Shown here: in pieces, positions 36,682-50,284 of the stretch
Layout: every line of letters starts with the position of its first letter
Position numbering within the stretch: position 1 is the first letter of the stretch
Origin: Phymorhynchus buccinoides
Lineage: Eukaryota; Mollusca; Gastropoda; Neogastropoda; Raphitomidae
Reading direction: 5' to 3'
Length of the DNA stretch: 64,000 nt
Assembly: GCA_017654935.2 (NCBI GenBank)
Contig: CM065701.1
Coordinates: 177,501-241,500, forward strand
Translations under genes and position numbers: made by a program
The notes under the pieces: model-generated
What the model was told of the DNA's origin: nothing
Seen by the model: only the letters and a program-made list of their open reading frames with translations
Database searches by the model: none

Positions 36682-39490
36682 TGAATAGGTGGTTCTTGAG
36701 AGCAATTGTGCAGCTTGCAGGACTTGATATGGCGATTTCGCGTGTGGTAGGAGGTTTCCAAACTGATGGGCCGTAAAAGGAGTAGACGGAGCGCTCACCA
36801 CTAACATTTTGTTCGTGTAATAGAACCAGAGTGCTTTCTAATCCAAGGATGACCCGGCCAATTGCTTGATGGAGTGATAGACAGAAGCGGTGTTGGGTGG
36901 GTGTACGGTATAGCTAGGGTGCATTTCCAAGAAATAGATGACATAGAGTGAAATTTGTGTAGTCAATTGTGGCTTTGATGGAAAGCCATGGTGAGGATCT
37001 CATGGAGTGGTTGAGACATGATGATACTAGAGACCTTAAGGACAAGTCCGTGCAGCAGAGTTCTGGACTTTTTTGTGTGAAGCTGTCAAGGGGGTGTTGG
37101 GCAGCCATAGCAAGAGTAGAATTACAATAATCAAATTTAGAGAGAACAAAGCGCAGACTAGTATCTTAGCAGTATTTATAGAAAGAAGATGTCGAATCGT
37201 ACCAATGCGACGAGGCCGCTCACAGTATGCTGACCGACAGATATTTGATGCTTGTGAGTCAACACTCATATCTTGAGAGATGTGGAAGCCAAACTTTCTA
37301 GTGCAGAAGGAGAAAAGGTATTTGAGTGTCAAAGACACATAGGGAATCAGGCTTTGGGTACGGAAAGTTTGTCTACGGATGGATAGTGGATGAAAAGGCC
37401 TAGGGGGCCTTTTTGTCGTCATTCAGCTTCAGGTTTTGTTTTGTATCACCATGTATTTGATGTTGCGAATGCCAGAGGTTCCAGTGAAGATATAGATGGC
37501 AAGAATGTTAGGATGTGGGATACAGGCCTTGTGGGAGTTTTGTTTATGCATCAGCAAACGACGTGAGAAGTCAACTGAATGAGAATGATGTAACTCGACA
37601 GTACATATGGTTTTAGGTATACATGAGTGGAAGAGGACTGGTCCAGGGCGGGTACTGAGCTTGAGGAACCCACATGTAGGCCAACCATTGCAGAGATGAG
37701 TCATTGATGAGACAGACTGAGGTTCGACCAGAGAAGGTAAGGACGTGAGAACCATGACAGAGCCTGCTGATATTCCAGAGGTGTGAGTTGGAAAGGCCTC
37801 TTAAGGAGTGTATGTTAGTCGATAGTATCGCAAAGCAGCTGAAAGAATCCAAAAGAGTTAATATAGATCGCGTCACCAGGAGTCACTAGCAAGAGAAATG
37901 TCATTATTACCTTCGTACAGTGGCAGTTTTCAGTGCTTTGAAAGGCCTGTACGCTGATTGGTGAAGGCTGATTGAGTGATGTTCATTGAGATAGCCTAGG
38001 ATTTTGAAGGAAGAAAACTAATTTTTCAATGATTTTTTCGTATGAAAGAGAGGGTGTGGATCAGGTCCTTAGTTCTTTAGAGTGTTTGGGGTCAAGGGGA
38101 TGATTTCTTAGGAAGTGGTTTGCCAATGGCAGTTTTTGAAGCTACAGCAGATGGAAAGGATCCAGATATTAGAGCATTGTGTTGACAATTGGGTGAGAGT
38201 AGGGAGTAGATCATCAAATACTCTATGAAAGTGGCGTCGGTATAGGGTCATGAGGACAGGAGTGGTTTAGCTTTTAAATGATCTTCTTCAATTCAAGAGG
38301 CAGTAAACTGGCTGAATTCCAAGAAACGTGGATATTGGTCCTATTGTCAAGTACTGGGTAGTAGGTGTGGAAGCAACCTGATCAGTTTCGTTTCTGAGTC
38401 GCCGTGGATTTCCTGAACAAAGTAGTCGTTAAAAGGCGTCAGTAGGTCAAGTCAGGGGGGTGGTTGGGTAGGTGAGGGGGGGGTGCTTGTCCACGTCCAA
38501 GTAGTTTGCTGCAGATAGTGAAAACAGCCGACTAGAGGTCACTGCTTGTTTATTTGGTCAGTTTAAAAGGAGATCTTGCTGGTCAACGGCTCGTAATGTG
38601 TCACTATTTTTCGTTTCGCCAGCGTTGAAGATTTGTTTCGTAACGGATAAGGGGGGGTCGTTAAGCCATGGCTCTTTCGCTACAGGCGCTTTTCTGCCTG
38701 TTTTGCGGCAGTCAGGTTCATTGGCTATCTAAAGTATACCTACGGGCTCCAGTCATCGGCATGCTTTGCGATGTGATGTAAACGGAGCATGAGTGTCATA
38801 AGCGATAGTGTGAGAGCGCTGTTAAAGTTCGATATCGGACCGTGGGGCATGGATTCTCGGGCACTAGTCCCGCGGCGGCAACTCTGGCTTGAATGCCGAT
38901 CTGTCCATGCCCTGCGTACATTACAGATGCTGTCTGTACGATGGGGTGTCGATGTGGGGACCAGACAAACATAGTTTAACAAACACTACAGAAATGGTCC
39001 AGAAGCAATGAGATGGAGTGCCGATGAGGTAGTAGCGTAACAAATCCATCATATGGTCTCGTAAATTACCCAGTGCCAGAATGTGCCACGTTCATGAATG
39101 GCTCGGCTGTAGTAGAAAGATTGACTAAATAACTCACCCAAAGCATTATCGTCTTATGTAGTTCAGGGCTATGCTGAGTGTCAAAATTAACATTTTATGT
39201 CTCCTAATAGAATGACACTTCCCAGATGTAAGGTTTATTACAGTATTGCTAAAAAGGTCAGGGAATTCACTGAGAAACATAGCGTCTGTCAGTTTATTTT
39301 TTTGCGGCTTGAGGGTAGTACACGCAGATAATGTGGACAGGAAAGACGACGTTGCCATGTGGTAACGCTAACTGCTTCGAAACTGGGGTGTTGAAGGGAA
39401 GGGCAGTGGAGGTGGAAATCTGCTTGCCAGAAGAGTTCTTGGAGATGAAGAGACAATCATCCCCCACCGCGTGAAGGGCGAGGAAGGTAA
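36682..39490 (-). pseudogene. second copy of the CR1/L2-like LINE, unpolished sequence
   Basis: Matches 7846-10505 with dense short indels, so only scraps of the protein stay in frame (for example MFLSEFPDLF at about 39295-39265). It starts at the gap and therefore lacks the 3' UTR. The breaks beyond those of the first copy look like sequencing noise and not evolution, because they are random single-base gains and losses. Confidence 0.8.
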
Positions 39491-39529
39491 TTCGTCCCCT
39501 GAAGAAAACTGACGGCTGTTTTCTGTGGG

Positions 39530-39870
39530 CAATGTGAATGGTGATGATGATGTGTTGGTGTGGGGTGGTATATGGTGATATGGAGTGGTGAATGCATGAA
39601 TGATGATGAAGTGTGTGATGATGGATTGTGATGATATAATGGTGTATGATGATGATTGATGGTGGATGCGATGATGAGAAGATGATGAATGGTGATGATG
39701 ATGTTTTGGTGGTGATGATGGTGAATGATGATGATGATGGTGTGAATGCTATGATGATGATGAGTGGTGATGATGATGTGTGATTATGATATGGTGATGA
39801 TGATAGATGGTGGTGATGATGATGATGATGATGATGAGGGATGATGATGATGGATAATACATTCTTGTTG
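39530..39870. repeat. (GAT)n tract, second copy
   Basis: Noisy counterpart of 10560-10880, ending in ATACATTCTTGTTGCACAG before the B-box 2 exon copy. Confidence 0.85.
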
Positions 39871-39875
39871 CACAG

Positions 39876-40004
39876 AATTGTCCTGTATTGTCCTGACTCG
39901 GGGGCGCGCCCTCAAGATCAAGCCTGTCCGTTTTTCTGTGGAATGTGGGGTAAGTTCTGACCTGCAGATGATTGTCAGCTGTAACAGACACCAAGAGCAT
40001 CACA
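39876..40004 (+). CDS. TIF1-like B-box 2 exon, second copy, noisy
   Basis: Corresponds to 10896-11007: AATTGTCCTGTATTGTCCTG at the start, TGTCAGCTG and ACACCAAGAGCATCACA|gtgagt at the end. Insertions such as CGGGGGCGCG break the frame. The neighbouring sequence has the same error pattern, so this is probably the same exon read badly and not a second gene. Confidence 0.6.
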
Positions 40005-40224
40005 GTGAGTTCATCAACACACGCACATAGTCCATGAGCCAGGAAGTGAAATCACAAATCCCCTTGGGATTTTTGCAGACCATTATTGTTTAGTAGTTTG
40101 GTACGCAGTGTTCGACTCGCAACTCTGTGATGTTTTGCCTTCACTAATCATCTGCTGGCGGGAATTGTCGGTGTGACGTTCTTGAAAGGTACGCATGTTA
40201 TCATGACAATGCAAACTGTCTGAT

Positions 40225-40665
40225 TGTAGACTGCAGCTTATCACTATCAGGTGATCCTCAGAAACCATCTGTGCACATGAGACATGCGAGCTTAATCACT
40301 ATCAGCAATCCTCCAAGGAAACATTGGGTGCACATGTAGACATGCCTATCACGTATCAGTGATCCTCAGAAACCAGCTGTGCACATGTAGAAGGGCGATG
40401 CAGCTTATGCGACTATCAATCATCCTCCAAAGCAGTGCACATTAAGACAATTGGGTGCAAGCTGTATCACTATCAGTGATCCTCAGAACCACTGTGCACA
40501 TTTAGACATGCCGCTTATCACTATCAGCACTCCTCCAAAAATCAGTGCACTGTAAATGCAGCTTATCACTATCAGTGATCCTCAGAAACCATATGTGCAC
40601 ATGTAGACAGGGTGAGAATTATCACTATCATGATCCTCAGAAACCATATGTGCACGGTAGACAAA
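40225..40665 (+). repeat. dimeric tandem repeat, second copy
   Basis: Noisy counterpart of 11205-11640, with the same alternation of GTGATCCTCAG and AATCCTCCAAA half-units. Confidence 0.8.
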
Positions 40666-40709
40666 GATGTGATCGCACAGGATAACAAGCTAATGTCGTA
40701 TGATCACTT

Positions 40710-43412
40710 CATAGCTGCCAACCTTTCCGTATTTCACCGGAATTTTTCCGTGGTTTCCGTCCGGGGCGTGATTCCGGCCATTCCATTTAGTTGGTGGGCA
40801 AATTCCATATTCAAAATTTTTTCACACTCACGCACAAGAAACACGCTTAAAATCGATAGTCGCGTGCGTGCGGGTTTCCAAGAGCCGATCCATCTTTTCC
40901 GACCGCCGAAAACCACTATTCTGTGCATGCATACAAACTTTCTTTTTCTTGCCAAGATGGTGTCAAAAAAAGCGCAGAACAGTCCGAAGTCGGGCCTACC
41001 AGCAGTTTGTTTTCCCCGATATAGAAAAATTGTCTGTATATTTACGATAGTCTTGACAATGGCTAAAGCAAAAAGAGTTATCTTCTGCACAGTATGTCTA
41101 GAATGATTTCAAAATTTCGCATGGGAATGCGTGAAGTGACTCACCCAGCGCGAGTAGACAGTACAGGCGTAAGACGTACATAGAAGTCTCCCCGGCTGTG
41201 GTGAAGAAGACGCCTTCGCTTCCGATGGGCGTATATGTTTTCTTCCAAACGATCCGTACATTTCAGCGTCATGTGAGGTAGCCTTTTTTTGAAAGAGTTT
41301 TGGATTTATTGGAAAGAAAAGAATGTCACAGCGTATTTTTCAATTTCTCTTCTAATGATTGCAATGCCATCTCTCTCTCCTCTCCTCTCTCCATCTCTCC
41401 TCAGGGGGCTCTCTCTCTCGCTCTCCTCCTCTCTCTCTCTCTCTCCTCTTCTCTGCAGTTCTCTCGGGGTGCGGCTCTCTCTTCTCTCTCGTCTGTCTCT
41501 CTCTCGGGGGGGGCTCTCTCTCTGGGGTCAGGGGTCTCTCTCTCTCTCGTGCTCTCTCTCTCGATCTCTCTCTCTCCTTACCATTGATAACATCTGTTCA
41601 CACTGACCAAACATCGTTTTTCCGCCTTCTGGCAAAGAGTATCTATGAAAACTTTCAACTCGGGAACGGCGAGATGAGCATTTTCTAGATCAACATACGC
41701 GAAAACTGTTGTTGTTTTTGGCCATGCTTACATTCAAACCGAGGCATGGCGACTAGGTGTATCATTATGCTGGGATGGCTCGCCAGTCAAAGATACCTTA
41801 AAACCACTTAAAATCATTTATCGAGACGCTCTCTGAAGCGTCATTCTCTTAAGACCATCGTCCCTCCTTCCTAGGATTATAAGAAATTAGATATACTCCC
41901 AATACATCTTACGTGTCATATAAGCAAAGCCGTGCTTATGGTTCATAAAATAATGAATGATTTAACACCCAGCTTATCTGTTTTTAATATGTTTCCCATC
42001 AACATACTCTGTGGCAAGACAAATTGTCCACATTCTCCAAACGGACCAGAACAAACTTATTCATGACCGTCTCCTTAGTGTATTTCAGGTGCCAAGGCTA
42101 TGGAATGATATGGCATGTGCATTTAAAAACCGGAATCCCAGCTTATTATCTTTAGAAGGTGCATATCATAAATATTTGATTGATCAACTATAATTCCTTT
42201 AGTTCATATTTGTGTCATATATACAATTTGCATTTCCTTATTAATTTTGCATGCCAGTGAATTATTGGGTAATTCTGAAAGTAATGCCCATGGAGCAAGC
42301 AATCTACATGCTATGGCCTGATATGTGTGCACGGTTGTGCTCTTGTATCTGGTTTAAGCGTGTATGTGTGTGCGCATCTAGGTTGTGTGAATGGTATGGT
42401 GTGTGTGTGTGTGCGTGTGCGTGGTGGTGTGTGTGTGTGTGTACGTGTGTGCATGTGTGTGTGTGTGTTTGTCTAGTCGTGTCGGCTGTGTGTGTGTGTG
42501 TGTGCGTGTGCGTGCGCGCGGAGCCGGCAGCTCGAGAGAGAGGGTTATAGAGTGGATAGTAGAAGAGAGAGAGAGAGCATGAGAGATTATTAAGTTCTTA
42601 ATGGTTTGTGAATGTAAATTAATGAATGTTATTTGATGCCATTTTGTTTAATTTTTGGTGTCATGTTTATGATTTTGTTATTTATTATATGGGTTTTCAT
42701 TCTCATTGTTTTGCCTGAGGTCATGGTGTAGAAAAAGCTGTCTCAGCTTATCCAATTTCCCTCATTAAAATTTCGGATTCGTATCCGTATTCTCTCTCCT
42801 CTCTCTCTTCCTCCTCTCTCTCCTCTCGCTCTCTCTCTTCTCTCGATCTCTCGGGTGCGGATCTCCTCTCTCCGGGTCTCGGGGGAGCATCTCTCGTGGC
42901 TCCCCGGGAGTGGGGGGGGGGCCGGCGGGGGGGCCGGGCCGGCAGGGGGGCGGGGTCGGCCCAGGCGAGCTAAAAGGTCGGGGGGGGGGGGGGAGGAGCC
43001 CGAGCTCGGGGGGGTCCGGGCGGAGGGGGGGCGGTCGGGTCTCGGTCTCTCTCCTCCAGTGTCTCGAGGCGCTGCCTCGGGAGTCTCTCTGCGTTTGTTT
43101 CTTGATGACGTTCTTTATGTTTTGCTTTGATTGTACTAATTAAGGGGGGTGTAATGGTTTTAATCTTATCCTCGCTAAAAAATAGCGTGACATGATCAGA
43201 CAGCATAGCTTATAACTGCTTTAAAAAATCTCTCTCTCGGTCTCGTCTCTCTCCTGGCGGCGGGTGCTCTCTCCTCTCTCGGTATCTCTCTCTCGGTCCA
43301 TCTTCTCTCTCGCGTCGTCTCTCTCTTCTCCTTCTCTCTGCTCTCAACCTGGTCATTGGTATTAGCTTTTTGAACCAATTATTACTAGTCCTCTGGACTT
43401 GGGTCAAGGTGG
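40710..43412. mobile_element. DNA transposon, second copy, noisy
   Basis: The left end CATAGCTGCCAACCTT at 40710 is intact and preceded by TCACTT. The right end is damaged (AAGGTGGCAGCTACATG at about 43396-43412). The inside contains the zinc-finger fragment (about 40955-41160), the LINE end (about 41640-42190) and G-rich stretches where the first copy has CT (41400-41560, 42850-43050, 43240-43340). Confidence 0.75.
42850..43050. repeat. G-rich block replacing a (CT)n tract
   Basis: Runs of up to 14 G (for example at about 42979-42992) interspersed with CTC remnants, at the place where the first copy has clean (CT)n (13598-13700). The Gly/Arg/Pro-rich open frames here are not genes. Confidence 0.8.
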
Positions 43413-43749
43413 CAGCTACATGTGCGGATTTCGATTTAGTTCATATTTTCAGAAAGGGGGGGCCAGAGACACAGATTAACAGGGCAAAAAACAGAATTCA
43501 TGCATCTCTATAGTTTATTTTTTTTTTGTTGAACAATTTTTCAAATCTACATCATCAGTCACATCTCTCTCTCTTTCTCATTCTTTCTCTCTCTCTCTCT
43601 TTCTTCTTCTGTGTGGCTGTCCCGACTTTAGCCTCATTTTCTGTGCTGCAATCACAAAATGGTTTCTAACACATGTGTTAGTGGTGTGGGCAGGACAACG
43701 ATATGCTGTATGAGGAACTCCTGCAAGCCACTGGTGTTACTTGAATGAG

Positions 43750-44635
43750 TGTTCCTAATGATCAGGAGCTTTCCGTCGCTGTACCCATTTCGAGAGGACA
43801 CGCAGACGACTACAATGTGTGCCATGTTCAGATACCATTTGGTCCTGCAGGACGCAGCAGACAGCTACATGTGTCACGAGTTTCAGATACATTTCCTGCA
43901 GGACGCAGCAGACAGTCTACAATGTGTCACATTTCAGGATACCATTTCCTGCAGGGACTCAGCAGACATGCTACAATTGTCATTTCAGACACCATTTCCT
44001 GCATGTACGTCAGCAGACAGCTACAGATGTGTCCAGTTTCATTACACCATATTGGCCTGCAGTGACGCAGCAGACAGCTACACTGTGTGTCCATTTCAAG
44101 ACACCATTTTCCTGCAGGACGCAGCGACGAGCTACATGTGGTGGCATTTCAGAGTACCTTTCCTGCAGGACGCATGTGCAACAGCTTACCAATGTTCGTC
44201 ATTTCAGATACCGATTTTCCACGGAGGGACGCAGCAACTAGCTACAATGTGTCCATTTCAGAACACCATTTCCTGCAGTGTGAACCGTGCAACAGTACAT
44301 GGTGTGTCCATTTCAGACACCTTTCCTGTGTGCAGGACGCAGCCGACAGCTACAGTGTGGACCATGTTTCAGACACCATGTCCTGCAGGACTCAAGCATA
44401 CAGCTACAGTGTGTCATTGCAGACACATGTTCCTGCAGGACGCAGCAGACATGCTACAATGTGTCCATTTCGATATTCCATTTCCTGCAGGACGCAGCAG
44501 GACAGCTACAGTGTGTCCTTTTCAGACACCATTTCCTCAGGACGCAGCAGACAGCACAATGTGTCCAGTGTGGGGTGCAAGATTGCCATTTCCTGCAGAA
44601 CGCAACGAGAACAGCTACAATGTGTCCAGTTTCAG
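43750..44635 (+). repeat. 50-bp splice-acceptor minisatellite, second copy
   Basis: Noisy counterpart of 14350-15172. Units with CCATTTCAGACACC and TTCCTGCAGGACGCAGCAG are recognisable about every 50 bases. Confidence 0.88.
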
Positions 44636-44788
44636 ATTCCATTTCCTGCTGGAGGACGCAGTGCAGACGTGTACAAGTCCAACTCAAAGGAAGCGTTCAC
44701 TCTGTGATGAAGGAAAGGCGACAGACCTTGATTCAGGTGCCTCAGTTGCATTGTAGGTGTCCGCCTGAACCAAGGTCACAGGCGAAAG
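44636..44788 (+). CDS. TIF1-like coiled-coil exon, second copy, noisy
   Basis: Corresponds to 15173-15314: CTCAAAGGAAGCGTTCACTC, AAGGAAAGGCGACAGACC and GGCGAAAG|gtcata. Several single-base indels break the frame. It is most likely the same exon on the other contig. Confidence 0.6.
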
Positions 44789-45039
44789 GTCATACTGGAC
44801 TTTTTTTTTAGGGGGTGAGTTGAATTTGTTTTGTTTGACTTTTCTGAATTTGTAAAAGTTATTTGTAGTACAGTACTCTCTTCCCTTCCCTCATACGGAA
44901 CGACCTAGTTCAACGCCACATCCACTTCTCAACCTGATTCAGTGACCGATCGGTTTTAACTGGATAATTTCAGGTGCTCCCCGAGTCGGTGCGTCACGAT
45001 GTGCGTGACATACGCATTAAAACTTCGTACTGGGGTGGA

Positions 45040-48000
45040 AACGACTTCACTATAATATTACTACTGAGGGTTATGAGACGCACTATAAATCTACCGGGGG
45101 TATGAGACGACTATGATTATTACTGTGGAAGTGTTATGAGACGCACTATGATTAATTACTACTGGAGGGTTATGAGACGCACTATGATTAATTACTACTG
45201 GAGGGTTATGAGACGCACTATGATTAACTTACTACATCGGTAGGGTTATGAGACGCACTATTGATTAATTACTACTGGAGGGTTATGAGACGCAACTATG
45301 ATTAATTATAGCTCCTGGAGGGTTATGAGACACGCACTATGATTAAATTACTACTGCAGGGTTATGAGACGCACTATGATTAATTACTACTGGAGGGTTA
45401 TGAGACGCACTATGATTAATTACTACTGGAGGGTTATGAGACGCACTATAATTAATTACTACTGGAGGGTTATGAGACGCACTATGATTACACGCTCACT
45501 ACTGGATAGGGTTATGAGACGCACTATAATTAATTACTACTGGAGGGTTATGAGACGCACTATCTAATTAATTACTACTCAGGCAGGGTTATGAGACGCA
45601 CTATAATTAATTACTACTCGAGGGTTATGAGACGCACTATAATTAAACTACGACTACTCGAGGGTTATGAGACGCACTATATGATTAATTTACCTACTGG
45701 AGGGTTATGAGACGCACTATGATTAATTACTACTCTAGGGTTATGAGACGCACTATGATTAATTACTACTCTAGGGTTATGAGACGCACTATGATTAATT
45801 ACTACTGGAGGGTTATGAGACGCACTATTATTAATTACTACTGGAGGGTTATGAGACGCACTATGATTAATTACTACTGTCAGGGTTATGAGACGCACTA
45901 TGATTAATTACTACTGGAGGGTTATGAGACGCACTATAATTAATTACTACTGGAGGGTTATGAGACGCACTATTATTAATTACTACTCGGAGGGTTATGA
46001 GACGCACTATATTATTAATTACTACTGGAGGGTTATGAGACGCACTATTGATTAATTACTACTGGAGGGTTATGAGACGCACTATGATTAATTACTACTG
46101 GAGGGTTATGAGACGCACTATGATTAATTACTACTCGAGGGTTATGAGACGCACTATGATTAATTACTACTCGAGGGTTATGAGACGCACTATGCAATTA
46201 ATTACTACTGGAGGGTTATGAGACGCACTATAATTAATTACTACTCGAGGGTTATGAGACGCACTATGATTATGAAATTTACATACTCGAGGGTCTTATG
46301 AGGTCGACGACGCACTATGATTAATTACGTGACCTGGAGGGTTATGAGACGCACTATGTGATTAATTACGTACTGGAAGGGGGGTATGAGACGCGCACTA
46401 TGTGATTAATTACTACACTCGAGGGTTTATGAGACGCACCACTATGACTTATAATTACTAACTGAGGGAGGGTTATGAGACAGCACTATAATTAATTAAC
46501 TACTGGAGGGTTATGAGACGCACTATGATTACACATTACTACTCGAGGGTTATGAGACGCACTATCAATTAATTACTACTGGATCGGGTTACTGAGACGC
46601 ACTATGATTAATTACTACTGGAGGGTTATGAGACGCACTAATGATTAATTACCCTACTGGAGGGTTATGAGGACGCACTATGATTAATTACTACTCGAGG
46701 GTTATGAGACGCACTATGATTAATTACTTACCTCGAGGGTTTATGAAGACGGCACTATGATTAATTACTACTGGAGGGTTATGAGACGCACGTATAATTA
46801 ATTACTACTCGAGGGTTATGAGACGCACTATGATTAATTACTACTGGAGGGTTATGAGACGCACTATGTATTAATTACTACTCGAGGGTTATGAGACGCA
46901 CTATAATTAATTACTACTGGAGGGTTATGAGACGCACTATGATTAATTACTACTGGAGGGTTATGAGACGCACTATGATTAATTACTACTGGAGGGTTAT
47001 GAGACGCACTATGATTAATTACTACTGGAGGGTTATGAGACGCACTATGATTAATTACTACTGGAGGGTTATGAGACGCACTATAATTAATTACTACTGG
47101 AGGGTTATGAGACGCACTATAATTAATTACTACTGGAGGGTTATGAGACGCACTATGATTAATTACTACTGAGGGTTATGAGACGCACTATGATTAATTA
47201 CTACTCGAGGGTTATGAGACGCACTATGATTAATTACTACTGGAGGGTTATGAGACGCACTATGAGGGGTTAATTACTACTGGAGGGTTATGAGACGCAC
47301 TATGATTAATTACTACTGGAGGGTTATGAGACGCACTATGATTAATTACTACTCGAGGGTTATGAGACGCACTATGATTAATTACTACTAGGAGGGTTAT
47401 GAGACGCACTATGATTAATTACTACTCGAGGGTTATGAGACGCACTATGATTAATTACTACTGGAGGGTTATGAGACGCACTATGATTAATTACTACTCG
47501 AGGGTTATGAGACGCACTATGATTAATTACTACTGGAGGGTTATGAGACGCACTATGATTAATTACTACTGGAGGGTTATGAGACGCACTATGATTAATT
47601 ACTACTGGAGGGTTATGAGACGCACTATGATTAATTACTACTGGAGGGTTATGAGACGCACTATGATTAATTACTACTGGAGGGTTATGAGACGCACTAT
47701 GATTAATTACTACTGGAGGGTTATGAGACGCACTATGATTAATTACTACTGGAGGGTTATGAGACGCACTATGATTAATTACTACAGGAGGGTTATGAGA
47801 CGCACTATGATTAATTACTACTGGAGGGTTATGAGACGCACTATGATTAATTACTACTCGAGGGTTATGAGACGCACTATGATTAATTACTACTGGAGGG
47901 TTATGAGACGCACTATGATTAATTACTACTGGAGGGTTATGAGACGCACTATGATTAATTACTACTGGAGGGTTATGAGACGCACTATGATTAATTACTA

Positions 48001-49935
48001 CTGGAGGGTTATGAGACGCACTATGATTAATTACTACTGGAGGGTTATGAGACGCACTATGATTAATTACTACTATGGAGGGTTATGAGACGCACTATAT
48101 TAATTACTACTGGAGGGTTATGAGACGCACTATGATTAATTACTACTGGAGGGTTATGAGACGCACTATAATTAATTACTACTGGAGGGTTATGAGACGC
48201 ACTATAATTAATTACTACTGGAGGGTTATGAGACGCACTATGATTAATTACTACTGGAGGGTTATGAGACGCACTATGATTAATTACTACTGGAGGGTTA
48301 TGAGACGCACTATAATTAATTACTACTGGAGGGTTATGAGACGCACTATGATTAATTACTACTCTAGGGTTATGAGACGCACTATGATTAATTACTACTG
48401 GAGGGTTATGAGACGCACTATGATTAATTACTACTGGAGGGTTATGAGACGCACTATGATTAATTACTACTGGAGGGTTATGAGACGCACTATGATTAAT
48501 TACTACTGGAGGGTTATGAGACGCACTATGATTAATTACTACTGTAGGGTTATGAGACGCACTATGATTAATTACTACTGGAGGGTTATGAGACGCACTA
48601 TGATTAATTACTACTGGAGGGTTATGAGACGCACTATGATTAATTACTACTGGAGGGTTATGAGACGCACTATAATTAATTACTACTGGAGGGTTATGAG
48701 ACGCACTATGATTAATTACTACTGGAGGGTTATGAGACGCACTATGATTAATTACTACTGGAGGGTTATGAGACGCACTATGATTAATTACTACTGGAGG
48801 GTTATGAGACGCACTATGATTAATTACTACTCTAGGGTTATGAGACGCACTATGATTAATTACTACTGGAGGGTTATGAGACGCACTATGATTAATTACT
48901 ACTGGAGGGTTATGAGACGCACTAGGGTTATGAGACGCACTATAATTACTACTGGAGGGTTATGAGACGCACTATAATTAATTACTACTGGAGGGTTATG
49001 AGACGCACTATGATTAATTACTACTGGAGGGTTATGAGACGCACTATGATTAATTACTACTGGAGGGTTATGAGACGCACTATGATTAATTACTACTGGA
49101 GGGTTATGAGACGCACTATGATTAATTACTACTGGAGGGTTATGAGACGCACTATAATTAATTACTACTGGAGGGTTATGAGACGCACTATGATTAATTA
49201 CTACTGGAGGGTTATGAGACGCACTATGATTAATTACTACTGGAGGGTTATGAGACGCACTATGATTAATTACTACTGGAGGGTTATGAGACGCACTATG
49301 ATTAATTACTACTCGAGGGTTATGAGACGCACTATAATTAATTACTACTGGAGGGTTATGAGACGCACTATGATTAATTACTACTGGAGGGTTATGAGAC
49401 GCACTATGATTAATTACTACTGGAGGGTTATGAGACGCACTATGATTAATTACTACTGGAGGGTTATGAGACGCACTATGATTAATTACTACTCGAGGGT
49501 TATGAGACGCACTATGATTACTACTGGAGGGTTATGAGACGCACTATGATTACTACTGGAGGGTTATGAGACGCACTATAATTAATTACTACTCGAGGGT
49601 TATGAGACGCACTATGATTAATTACTACTGGAGGGTTATGAGACGCACTATGATTAATTACTACTGGAGGGTTATGAGACGCACTATAATTAATTACTAC
49701 TGGAGGGTTATGAGACGCACTATGATTAATTACTACTGGAGGGTTATGAGACGCACTATGATTACTTACTACTAGGGTTATGAGACGCACTATGATTAAT
49801 TACTACTCGAGGGTTATGAGACGCACTATGATTAATTACTACAGGAGGGTTATGAGACGCACTATGATTAATTACTACTGGAGGGTTATGAGACGCACTA
49901 TGATTAATTACTACTGGAGGGTTACATGAGACGCA
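45040..49935 (+). repeat. 36-bp satellite, second copy, uninterrupted, about 136 units
   Basis: Same unit and variant sites as 15540-26173 but with no LINE inside. The first third (to about 46900) is peppered with indels; the rest is clean. Both ends have the same flanks as the first array, and the rare TACAGG variant again appears near the right end (49843). Length without LINE is about 4.9 kb here against about 5.7 kb in the first copy. Confidence 0.96.
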
Positions 49936-50284
49936 AAGAAGCTATTTGTAGCTTATCCTTTTTACCCTCAATAAAACATTCGTATTTCATTTGTATTTCG
50001 TATTTCTCTTTCTTATCGTTTTGTATTAGTCTTTGTAACAATGTCTGCCATACAAACAACAGACGAAGACCAGATGACAAGTCCAGACAGTGTTTACTCG
50101 ACTTTCCGAGGTGCAGTGCATGTGTGCCGGCCCACGCCGTCTGTCCACCCGAAACTATGCAAATAAGAACTTAACTGTTTCACATCTTCCTTCTCAAGGG
50201 ATTTTGTTTAAGAACATCCAACAATAGGTTATTGAACAAAATATGAATTACTTGAAAACAATTATTAATTAAACTACTGTCACC

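Noticed and set aside
42850..43143. Gly/Arg/Pro-rich frames with high GC
   Set aside because: They sit in a G-run block that replaces a CT tract in an error-rich contig start; probably a sequencing artefact.
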